From: JBAYVY01 sp041674345
Lineage (GTDB): Bacteria; Planctomycetota; Phycisphaerae; Phycisphaerales; Zrk34
NCBI GenBank assembly: GCA_041674345.1
Contig: JBAYVY010000054.1
Coordinates: 1 to 13,515, forward strand
Direction of reading: 5' to 3'
DNA length: 13,515 bases
Shown here: positions 5,966 to 13,413 of the stretch, piece by piece
Layout: every line of letters starts with the position of its first letter
Numbering within the stretch: the stretch's first letter is position 1
Notes under the pieces: generated by a model
Databases searched by the model: none
Told to the model about the DNA's origin: nothing
Seen by the model: only the letters and a program-made list of their open reading frames with translations
Position numbers and translations under genes: made by a program

Positions 5966-5984
5966 GTAATCCACGGGGTCTCCG

Positions 5985-8900
5985 ATGGCCAAAAAGATCA
6001 AATCCTCGCCAAAACCATCAACCACCCAATCTGATAACAGGCCAAAACAGGTCGTCATCGAAAACCCGGTCATCAACTCTCCCTTCCGCGAACCCACCCG
6101 CCATTTTCGCTTCGACGACGATGGCATCACCGACACCATTGACGACGGCCGGCGCACCAGCGGGTATTTCGTCCCCATCGCACAGTCCCGCAAAAGGGGG
6201 CAGAAGCAGATGGTGTTCGAGACCGAGTGGACAAAGGATCGCATCGTCGAAAACAAACTGGTGAATGACATTCGCCGCAAGGTGAAACTCTGGCGGGAAG
6301 GCGGGTATCTCGATTCGACACCAACCACCCGCGAACTGCTGGCGTACTGGACCAACCCCGACCGCGAGCGCAAGCTGTTTTTCTGCCAGATTGAAGCCCT
6401 CGAAACCGCCATTTACATCACCGAAGTCGCCCGCAAGTACGGCGACACTTGGATCGAAAACGATCTGCGTGCCGCCAACGAAATGTCCAACCCCGGCCTG
6501 CCGCGTATCGCCTTCAAAATGGCCACCGGATCGGGCAAAACCGTCGTCATGGCGATGTTCATTGCCTGGCACACGCTCAACAAGCTCGCCAACCCACAGG
6601 ACGCCCGATTCACGGATACCTTCCTCATCATCACACCGGGTATCACCATCCGGGACCGGCTGCGCGTGTTGCTCCCCAACGATCCGCAAAACTACTACCG
6701 CCAACGCGACATCCTCCCATCGACGTTAATGAACCGATTGGAGCAGGCCAAGATTCTCATTACCAACTTCCATGCTTTCCAACTCCGCGAACGGTCGGAA
6801 GGGTCGAAGCTCACCAAGGTACTGTCCGGCCAGACCGAGACCGGCGTCAACACAGAGTCACCCGACCAGATGGTCCGCCGTGTCTGCCGCGAATTGGGCA
6901 ACAAGAAAAACATCATCGTCCTGAACGACGAGGCCCACCATTGCTATCGCCGCAAGCCCGATGGTGAAGAAGAAAAACTCACCGGCGATGATCGCCTCGA
7001 AGCCAAGCAGCGCGACGAAGAAGCCCGCGTCTGGATATCCGGCATCGAAGCCATCAAAGCGAAGATCGGCGTCAAGTCAATCTATGACCTGTCCGCCACG
7101 CCGTTCTTCCTGCGCGGGTCCGGCTATCCCGAAGGTACGCTCTTCCCGTGGGTCGTGTCGGATTTCTCACTGATTGATTCCATCGAAGCGGGAATCGTCA
7201 AAGTGCCCCGTGTGCCCGTCGAAGACAATTCGATGGTTTCCGACCAGCCCACCTACCGCGATCTGTGGGCGCGCATAGCTGACTCGCCTCAAGCACTGAC
7301 CCGTCGGGGTCGAAAGACAGAGCCATACAGCGGCCCACCCAGACTGCCCAAGGAATTGCAAGGCGCGCTGCATAGTCTCTACGGCAACTACGAAAAGTAT
7401 TATGCTCTGTGGGAGAACAACGCCGACGCCCGCGCCAAGGGCATCACCCCGCCGGTCTTCATCGTGGTGTGCAACAACACGAACGTCTCAAAGATGGTTT
7501 TCGATTACATCGCCGGTTGGGAGAAAACCATCAAGGACCGCACGTTCGTTCAGGCCGGTCAGTTGCCGATCTTCCGCAATGACGATGGGCGTGGTGGCTG
7601 GTTGAACCGGCCCAACACCATCCTCGTGGACAGCCAGCAACTCGAATCCGGCGAAGCCATGAGCGATGACTTCAAAAAAATCGCCGCCGTCGAAATCGAA
7701 GAGTTCAAAGCCGAGTATCGCCAGCGGTTCCCCGGTCGTGACACCGAAAAACTCACCGATGAAGACCTGCTCCGCGAAGTAATGAACACCGTCGGCAAAG
7801 TCGGCAAACTCGGCGAACACGTCAAATGCGTCGTCAGCGTTTCCATGCTCACCGAAGGTTGGGATGCCAACACCGTCACGCACGTCCTCGGCGTCCGCGC
7901 CTTCGGCACGCAATTGCTCTGCGAACAGGTTGTCGGCCGCGCGCTTCGCCGCATGGCTTATCCGCCCGATGTGGACATGTACCCGCCGGAGTATGCCGAA
8001 GTCTATGGCGTTCCTTTCTCGTTCATCCCTTGCAGCGGATCGAAGCAAGACCCCAAGCCCGGCCCGATCCCCACCCGCGTCCGCGCTCTCGAATCCCGGA
8101 TCGCCTGCGAAATCACCTTCCCCCGAATCGTCGGCTATCGCTACGACCTGCCCGATGAAAACCTCACCGCCAAATTCACGGATGAATCGAAGCTGGCTAT
8201 TTCCACGGCGGACATCCCCACCAAAGTCGAAAACGCTCCCATCGTCGGCAAGTCCAGTATTCACACACTCGAAGACCTCAAACGTCATCGCGCCAACGAA
8301 GTTGCCTTCCTGCTGGCCAAACTCACCCTCGAACAATACTTCCGCGATCCATCCGGGGACGGGACTTCCGGGGGCGGGCAGGAAAAGCCCTGGCTCTTCC
8401 CGCAATTGCTCGCCATCGCCAAACGCTGGCTCGATGAATGCGTCATCCTCAAGGATCACACGTTCCCGCAATTGCTTCTGCTGATGGAACTGGCCCACGA
8501 TGCCGCCGACCGCATCTACAACGCCATCGTCGCATCCAGCGAAGGCCAGCCCATCCTCCAACCCATCCCCCATCCCTACGAACCACTCGGCACGACACGC
8601 TTCGTTGATTTCGACACCACGCGCCCCGTCTATGCCACCCGCGATGACAAGTGCCACATCTCCCATGTTGTCGCCGATACCGAATCTTGGGAACAGAAGA
8701 TGGCGCAGACCCTCGAAGACATGCCCGAAGTCGTCCGCTATGTGAAAAACCACAACCTCGGCTTCACCATCCCCTATACCCTCAACGGTGAAACCCGCCA
8801 GTATCACCCCGACTTCATCGCCTGCATCGACCCCCGGAATGCCCCCCGGAACAATGGGGCCGATGATACGCTGAACCTGCTTATTGAAGTCACCGGCGAA

Positions 8901-9074
8901 AAGAAGAAGGACAAAGCCGCCAAGGTTTCCACCGCCCGCACGCTGTGGGTTCCCGCCGTCAACAACGCCGGCTCGTGGGGCCGCTGGTCCTTCATCGAAG
9001 TCGCCGATCCGTGGGACTCGCAAAAACTCATCCGCGCCGTCTTGTCCGCCGCCCCTGTGAACATGGAATCCTGA
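5985..9074 (+). CDS. Type III-like restriction enzyme: superfamily 2 helicase with C-terminal nuclease (BPTD_3080-like)
   Basis: The 1029-residue enzyme should translocate on and cut foreign DNA lacking the partner methylation. Walker A ATGSGKT is at 180-186, the DEAH box at 314-317, SATPFF at 369-374, motif V TEGWD at 623-627 and motif VI QVVGRALRR at 648-656. The C-terminus carries a PD-(D/E)xK-like nuclease: HPDFIA with D943, then LLIEVTGEKKKDK with E968. The lysine expected two residues after E968 is Thr, with lysines only further on; this may be a family trait. Length and layout match the group annotated as BPTD_3080 family restriction endonucleases, related to type III Res. It is the first gene of the locus, with the Fic gene two bases downstream, and no strong ribosome binding site is seen. 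A Ser-Gly repeat insertion lies near residues 796-799. The frame is intact. Confidence 0.88.
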   Translation: MAKKIKSSPKPSTTQSDNRPKQVVIENPVINSPFREPTRHFRFDDDGITDTIDDGRRTSGYFVPIAQSRKRGQKQMVFETEWTKDRIVENKLVNDIRRKVKLWREGGYLDSTPTTRELLAYWTNPDRERKLFFCQIEALETAIYITEVARKYGDTWIENDLRAANEMSNPGLPRIAFKMATGSGKTVVMAMFIAWHTLNKLANPQDARFTDTFLIITPGITIRDRLRVLLPNDPQNYYRQRDILPSTLMNRLEQAKILITNFHAFQLRERSEGSKLTKVLSGQTETGVNTESPDQMVRRVCRELGNKKNIIVLNDEAHHCYRRKPDGEEEKLTGDDRLEAKQRDEEARVWISGIEAIKAKIGVKSIYDLSATPFFLRGSGYPEGTLFPWVVSDFSLIDSIEAGIVKVPRVPVEDNSMVSDQPTYRDLWARIADSPQALTRRGRKTEPYSGPPRLPKELQGALHSLYGNYEKYYALWENNADARAKGITPPVFIVVCNNTNVSKMVFDYIAGWEKTIKDRTFVQAGQLPIFRNDDGRGGWLNRPNTILVDSQQLESGEAMSDDFKKIAAVEIEEFKAEYRQRFPGRDTEKLTDEDLLREVMNTVGKVGKLGEHVKCVVSVSMLTEGWDANTVTHVLGVRAFGTQLLCEQVVGRALRRMAYPPDVDMYPPEYAEVYGVPFSFIPCSGSKQDPKPGPIPTRVRALESRIACEITFPRIVGYRYDLPDENLTAKFTDESKLAISTADIPTKVENAPIVGKSSIHTLEDLKRHRANEVAFLLAKLTLEQYFRDPSGDGTSGGGQEKPWLFPQLLAIAKRWLDECVILKDHTFPQLLLLMELAHDAADRIYNAIVASSEGQPILQPIPHPYEPLGTTRFVDFDTTRPVYATRDDKCHISHVVADTESWEQKMAQTLEDMPEVVRYVKNHNLGFTIPYTLNGETRQYHPDFIACIDPRNAPRNNGADDTLNLLIEVTGEKKKDKAAKVSTARTLWVPAVNNAGSWGRWSFIEVADPWDSQKLIRAVLSAAPVNMES
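8365..8377 (+). repeat. Ser-Gly-encoding 13-base repeat, copy 4 (nuclease gene)
   Basis: An exact copy of CTTCCGGGGGCGG, read as T-S-G-G-G-Q in the sequence after YFRDPSGDG. The preceding bases TCCGGGGACGGGA nearly match those before the methyltransferase copy at 12014, so about 25 bases are shared by the two genes. Confidence 0.75.
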
Positions 9075-9076
9075 AT

Positions 9077-10189
9077 ATGCCCCCCGTCAAATACCATCAA
9101 GGCCGATTTCCACCCCCCGAACTGGACCTGAATCGCCTGCTCCCGCTGATCGGACCGGCCAGCGCCGCATTGGCGCGATTTGATGGCATCTTGTCCGCAG
9201 TCCCCAATGCCGATGTGCTGTTGTCGCCATTAACGACGCAGGAAGCGGTGTTGTCCAGCAAGATCGAAGGAACCCAAGCAACCTTTGGCGAAGTGCTGGA
9301 GTTTGAGGCCGGTGAGGAGGCCGCCAGCGAAGAGAAAAAGGCGGACATTCGGGAAGTGCTCAACTATCGGGCGGCGTTGCGCCACGCGGTGAAGCAAATG
9401 GAGAAACTCCCGCTTTCGCAACGACTCATCCGGGACGCGCACCAAGTTCTAATGCAGGGCGTGCGCGGCGAGCGCAGAACACCCGGCGAATATCGGCGTA
9501 TCCCCAACTGGATCGGCCCGGCGGGCTGTACCGTTGAAACCGCGCACTTCGTCCCGCCAGGCGCGGACCTCGTGCCCCAGGCCATGTCCGATCTGGAACG
9601 CTATCTGCACGCGGAAGTACCCGACCGACTTATCCAACTGGCAATCACCCACGTCGAGTTCGAGGCCATTCACCCCTTCCTCGATGGTAATGGTCGAATT
9701 GGCCGTCTCCTCGTGCCGCTGTTCCTTGTGGACAAGAAACTGCTGCCTTCGCCTAACTTCTATATCAGCGCTTATTTCGACGCTCACCGCGATGAATACT
9801 ACGAACGTCTGCTGGCGGTGTCCCGTGACAACGATTGGACCGGCTGGTGTGTTTTCTTCCTCACCGCCATCATCGAACAGGCCCGCGACAACCACCGCAA
9901 AGCCAAAGCGATTCTTGATCTCTACCACCAGAAGAAGCACTGGATCACCGAGTTGACCCATTCCCACCATGCAGTCAAGGCATTGGACTGGTTCTTCAGC
10001 CGTCCGATCTTCAAACGAGTCGATTTTATCGCCACCGCTGGTATTCCCATGGAGACCGCCAAACGAATCGTCCGCCTGACGAAAGATCAGGGCCTGTTGC
10101 AGGAACTGCGCCGCGGCCGCGGGCGGCAATCGACGATCCTCTGTTTCCCGGAATTGCTCAACATTGCGGAGGGCAAGAGCATTGTCTAA
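9077..10189 (+). CDS. Fic family protein (putative AMP-transferase) with class II inhibitory motif
   Basis: The 370-residue protein contains the Fic motif HPFLDGNGRIGR at 199-210, with the catalytic His199 and the phosphate-binding GNGR intact. Fic enzymes usually transfer AMP from ATP to a hydroxyl of a target protein. SSKIEG at 60-65 fits the inhibitory (S/T)xxxE(G/N) helix in its N-terminal position (class II), so activity is probably auto-inhibited and no separate antitoxin is needed. The C-terminus (about 300-370) looks like a winged helix (KRVDFIATAGIPMETAKRIV), common in this Fic type, which may bind DNA. The start lies two bases after the nuclease stop, implying one transcript and coupled translation. 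Its place between restriction and modification genes suggests a regulatory or guarding role; the target is unknown. Confidence 0.9.
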   Translation: MPPVKYHQGRFPPPELDLNRLLPLIGPASAALARFDGILSAVPNADVLLSPLTTQEAVLSSKIEGTQATFGEVLEFEAGEEAASEEKKADIREVLNYRAALRHAVKQMEKLPLSQRLIRDAHQVLMQGVRGERRTPGEYRRIPNWIGPAGCTVETAHFVPPGADLVPQAMSDLERYLHAEVPDRLIQLAITHVEFEAIHPFLDGNGRIGRLLVPLFLVDKKLLPSPNFYISAYFDAHRDEYYERLLAVSRDNDWTGWCVFFLTAIIEQARDNHRKAKAILDLYHQKKHWITELTHSHHAVKALDWFFSRPIFKRVDFIATAGIPMETAKRIVRLTKDQGLLQELRRGRGRQSTILCFPELLNIAEGKSIV

Positions 10190-10200
10190 TGCGCCATCCA

Positions 10201-10266
10201 TGACACATTGCGGGCTGAATGTGTCAAAAAAGCAAAAAAATGACACATATCTCGGTTTGTGTGTCA
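10201..10266. promoter_or_regulatory. Two identical-geometry inverted repeats (TGACACA-N12-TGTGTCA)
   Basis: Two 26-base palindromes at 10201-10226 and 10241-10266 share the half-sites TGACACA and TGTGTCA with the same 12-base spacing, and start exactly 40 bases apart. The first extends to nine-base arms. A-rich sequence separates them. ATCCATGAC also recurs at 10196 and 10266. They follow the Fic stop by 11 bases and precede the methyltransferase by about 100, which suits a dimeric repressor or a locus-specific controller. On the minus strand the second palindrome plus T-run also resembles a terminator, but no minus-strand gene needs one. Confidence 0.6.
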
Positions 10267-10286
10267 TCCATGACCTACAACTCCGC

Positions 10287-10351
10287 TTGTGGGTAACGAA
10301 ACGTCGCTTTTCGACCCACAACGGGACTTGCGATTAACCAGCGACCCACAA
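10287..10351. promoter_or_regulatory. Second repeat set before the methyltransferase (ACCCACAA half-sites)
   Basis: TTGTGGGT (10287-10294) pairs with ACCCACAA (10314-10321), and CGACCCACAA is repeated directly at 10312 and 10342, exactly 30 bases apart. The last copy ends 17 bases before the ATG at 10369, where a bound protein would block transcription or translation of the methyltransferase. No clear -35/-10 pair was found. Confidence 0.5.
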
Positions 10352-10368
10352 ACAGAAAACACATAACC

Positions 10369-13143
10369 ATGCCTAAGAAAAAGACTTCGCTTAAGAAATC
10401 CACGCCCCTGCCCCCCAAGACGCCCGTCCGGGGGCGGCCCGCCACACAGGTCGATTCCATCCGGCATAAGGAATCCCGCAAGAACATCCCCACCGAGGAA
10501 CTGCGGGATTTCGTCCGGGATGAAGAACTGGCCCAACTTCCGGGGGTGCTCTATCCCCGCGATCCCTCCCTCGATCCGCAACTGGTCTGGAAAGGCAAAG
10601 ACCAACAGGACCAGTCCGACCTGGCCGTCCCCGTCGTCCCGATCTACATTCAGGAGAAAATCCACCCCCAGGCCATCATCAACGATCTGCCCAAAGCCAA
10701 AACTTCCGGGGGCGGCGGGCAAACCGACCTCTTCGCCGACTTCAACGGCCTGCCCGAAGATTTCTCCGACCGCATCGACTTCTATCACCACGAGGGCCAC
10801 TGGTCCAACCGCATGATCCTCGGCGACTCCCTCATGGTGATGACCTCGCTGGCCGAAAAGGAAGGTCTCAAGGGCAAGGTGCAGACCATCTATCTCGATC
10901 CGCCCTACGGCATCAAGTTCGGCTCCAACTGGCAGGTCTCCACACGCAAACGCGATGTCAAAGACGGCAAAGCCGAAGACGCCAGCCGACAACCCGAACA
11001 GGTCCGCGCCTTCCGCGATACCTGGAAACTCGGCATCCATTCCTACCTCGCCTACCTCCGCGACCGCCTCACCGTCGCACGAGACCTCCTCACCGAAACC
11101 GGCTCCATCTTCGTCCAGATCGGCGATGAAAATGTCCATCTTGTCCGCTGCGTCATGGATGAGGTATTTGGGAGTGAAAACTTCGCTGGTCTCATCGCAT
11201 TTGCCACGACCACGGGTCGCGGATCGACACTGCTCGGACAAGTGCATGATTACATCGTCTGGTATGGGCGCGATATTCATCGCGTTAAATATCGGCAACT
11301 CTACGCGGAAAAGGAACGTGGTGAAGCAGGCGCTACCAGATACGATAATATTGAAACATCAGACGGTGAACGTCGCCGCATAACACCTGATGAGCGACAG
11401 GGCTTAGTGGCAATTGACAAGACGGCTCGATTCTTTTCCACCGATCAGATTACCTCAGCCGGTGAAACTGCCACCGGCAGCGGCGATCTTGAGTTTGAAG
11501 GTCGAACATTCAAGTGTCCGCGCGGCCTGCATTGGAAAACAACTGATGCCGGTATGCGCATGCTAATGGTGGCGAACAGAATGGTTGCCGAAGGGAATCT
11601 ATTGCGCTATGTTAGATTTCTCGAAGATTTCCCGGTGACACCATTAACCAACAACTGGCCCGATATTGGCGGCGTCCAAAGCCGATCCGACCCGAAGGTG
11701 TATGTGGTGCAAACAAGTGCGAGTGCGATCCAGCGTTGCCTCCTGATGACGACTGATCCCGGCGATCTGGTGTTGGACCCGACGTGCGGGAGCGGGACGA
11801 CGGCTTACGTCGCCGAGCAGTGGGGCCGCCGGTGGATCACCTGCGACACCAGCCGGGTGGCGTTGGCATTGGCGCGGACGCGCCTGATGGCCGGGCGGTT
11901 TCCGTATTACTATCCCGCCGACGATTATCCGGGCGCGATGACGCTGACCACCGATGATGAGATCAAGGCGTATCTGCGTAAGACTGCTCCGGCGCATGTT
12001 TCCGGGTGCGGGACTTCCGGGGGCCAACTTCCGGGGGCGGGGGCGGACATTCGCAAGGGGTTCGTTTACAAGCGAGTGCCGCATGTGACGCTCAAGAGTA
12101 TCGCCAACAACCCGGATATCAAGGAGGGGATGAGCCGCAAGCAGATTGACGCGGCGATAGCGAAGCACGCGGAGACCGAGACGTTGTACGATCAGCCATA
12201 TGAGGACAACAAGACGGTGCGCGTGACCGGGCCGTTCACGGTGGAGAGTTTAAGCCCGCATCGGACGATCAGCGTGGAGGCGAAAAAGGAACTGGCGGAA
12301 AAACCCACGGAACTGGGTTTTACGATGAAGATCATGGCGGGCGACAGTTTTACCAACACCATTCTGGAGAACTTGCGCAAGGCGGGGATTCAGAACACCG
12401 TCAAAGGCGAGCGGCTGAAGTTTGACTCACTGGATGTCTATGGCAACCCGTGGATTCACGCCGAGGGACGCTACACCGAGAAGGCCCCCGGAGGCGGCAA
12501 GGAAAAACGCGCGGCCATCTGCATCGGCCCTGAGCATGGGACGGTGGGAGCGGGTCTGGTGAAGGAAGCGGCGAAGGAAGCGGTCAAGGGCGTGGGCTTT
12601 GATGTATTGATCGTGTGCGGATTCGCATTCGATCCGAGCGTGAGCGAAGAGACCAAGCGATACGGCAAGCTGACGGTGCTGGCGGCGCGGATGAACCCGG
12701 ACCTGGCGATGGGCGATGAACTGCTCAAGAAGACGGGGGCGGGGAACCTGTTCATGGTGTTCGGCGAGCCGGACGTGGAAATCACCAAGGCCAAGGATGA
12801 GCCGGGGAAGATGGTGGTCGAGGTCAAGGGCGTGGATGTGTACGACCCGACGACGGGGGAGATTCGATCATCAAGCACGGACGATATCGCGTGCTGGTTC
12901 ATCGACACGAATTACAACGGCGAGAGTTTCTTCGTGCGTCATGCGTATTTCACCGGGGCGGAGGAGCCATATGACAAACTCAAGCGTGCGCTGCGGGCGG
13001 AAATCGACGAAGCGGCGTGGTCGAGTCTGTATAGCACGGTGAGCCGGGCTTTCGACAAGCCGGAGACGGGCAAGATAGCGGTGAAGGTGATTAACCACTA
13101 CGGTGATGAGGTGTTGAAGGTTTTTGAGGTGGGGAAGAAATGA
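10369..13143 (+). CDS. Site-specific DNA methyltransferase, beta class (type III Mod-like, probably N6-adenine)
   Basis: The 924-residue enzyme should methylate the site recognised by the locus and protect host DNA. Motif IV DPPY (177-180) precedes motif I DPTCGSGTT (470-478), the beta-class order of type III Mod proteins. The region between, about 265-444, is the presumed target-recognition domain. The long C-terminus (about 560-924, with DVYDPTTGEIRSSSTDDIA and WFIDTNYNGESFFVRHAY) has no catalytic motif I recognise and probably contacts the nuclease. The sequence from 11160 to 11700 is richer in A/T at third positions than its flanks; before it C-ending codons dominate, after it G-ending ones. 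Ser-Gly repeat insertions occur near residues 112-115 and 549-557. No strong ribosome binding site precedes the ATG. The gene is intact and follows the Fic gene after 179 bases, so it may have its own promoter. Confidence 0.9.
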   Translation: MPKKKTSLKKSTPLPPKTPVRGRPATQVDSIRHKESRKNIPTEELRDFVRDEELAQLPGVLYPRDPSLDPQLVWKGKDQQDQSDLAVPVVPIYIQEKIHPQAIINDLPKAKTSGGGGQTDLFADFNGLPEDFSDRIDFYHHEGHWSNRMILGDSLMVMTSLAEKEGLKGKVQTIYLDPPYGIKFGSNWQVSTRKRDVKDGKAEDASRQPEQVRAFRDTWKLGIHSYLAYLRDRLTVARDLLTETGSIFVQIGDENVHLVRCVMDEVFGSENFAGLIAFATTTGRGSTLLGQVHDYIVWYGRDIHRVKYRQLYAEKERGEAGATRYDNIETSDGERRRITPDERQGLVAIDKTARFFSTDQITSAGETATGSGDLEFEGRTFKCPRGLHWKTTDAGMRMLMVANRMVAEGNLLRYVRFLEDFPVTPLTNNWPDIGGVQSRSDPKVYVVQTSASAIQRCLLMTTDPGDLVLDPTCGSGTTAYVAEQWGRRWITCDTSRVALALARTRLMAGRFPYYYPADDYPGAMTLTTDDEIKAYLRKTAPAHVSGCGTSGGQLPGAGADIRKGFVYKRVPHVTLKSIANNPDIKEGMSRKQIDAAIAKHAETETLYDQPYEDNKTVRVTGPFTVESLSPHRTISVEAKKELAEKPTELGFTMKIMAGDSFTNTILENLRKAGIQNTVKGERLKFDSLDVYGNPWIHAEGRYTEKAPGGGKEKRAAICIGPEHGTVGAGLVKEAAKEAVKGVGFDVLIVCGFAFDPSVSEETKRYGKLTVLAARMNPDLAMGDELLKKTGAGNLFMVFGEPDVEITKAKDEPGKMVVEVKGVDVYDPTTGEIRSSSTDDIACWFIDTNYNGESFFVRHAYFTGAEEPYDKLKRALRAEIDEAAWSSLYSTVSRAFDKPETGKIAVKVINHYGDEVLKVFEVGKK
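10703..10715 (+). repeat. Ser-Gly-encoding 13-base repeat, copy 5 (methyltransferase gene)
   Basis: An exact copy of CTTCCGGGGGCGG, read as T-S-G-G-G-G-Q between LPKAK and TDLFADF, in the linker ahead of the catalytic domain. Confidence 0.75.
12014..12040 (+). repeat. Ser-Gly 13-base repeat, tandem copies 6a/6b (methyltransferase gene)
   Basis: A shortened copy (CTTCCGGGGGC, 12014-12024) is followed by a full 13-base copy at 12028-12040. The first is read T-S-G-G like the others; the second is one base out of phase and gives L-P-G-A-G-A. They lie between HVSGCG and DIRKGFVYKRV, where an insertion of 10-15 residues relative to relatives is likely. Confidence 0.7.
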
Positions 13144-13413
13144 GGGCGGGCTGGCGCGGAAGGTCAAAGGCGCGCCGTTCCGTTAGCCCAAAAGGCCTTG
13201 GTCTTCGAGCAATTGCAAATGGCCGGTCTTGATTCGCATTGACTGGGCTGCGCCTTCCCGCAATCGCTGCAAAAGTTGGGGGGTTACTGCTGAATGACGG
13301 CGCAGGCATCCCGTAGTCCGCAAGTGTTCAAGTTGAGTGTCGGTTGCCACGCGCGCACGCGAATAACTGACACAAGTACGATGCTGGATAAATGGGTGAA
13401 CCCCAACTTCTAA
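13144..13413. other. Intergenic region after the methyltransferase
   Basis: No credible gene. The ORFs seen are short and overlap the methyltransferase end or lack a ribosome binding site. AAGGCCTT at 13192-13199 is a perfect eight-base palindrome, but I see no hairpin with T-run, so the operon's terminator is not identified. A single TGACACA half-site (13369-13375) matches those before the methyltransferase and may be chance. Confidence 0.5.

Noticed and set aside
7488..9023. Minus-strand ORF of 511 codons inside the nuclease gene
   Set aside because: A mirror of a strongly recognisable helicase-nuclease. Its composition (Gly, Asp, Phe, Val rich) is that of an antisense frame.
10201..10240. 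Rho-independent terminator after the Fic gene
   Set aside because: The first hairpin is followed by A-runs, not T-runs, on the plus strand, and its twin with identical geometry argues for a protein-binding site.
10264..11298. Minus-strand ORF of 344 codons inside the methyltransferase gene
   Set aside because: Antisense to the DPPY region of a clear methyltransferase; no motif of its own.
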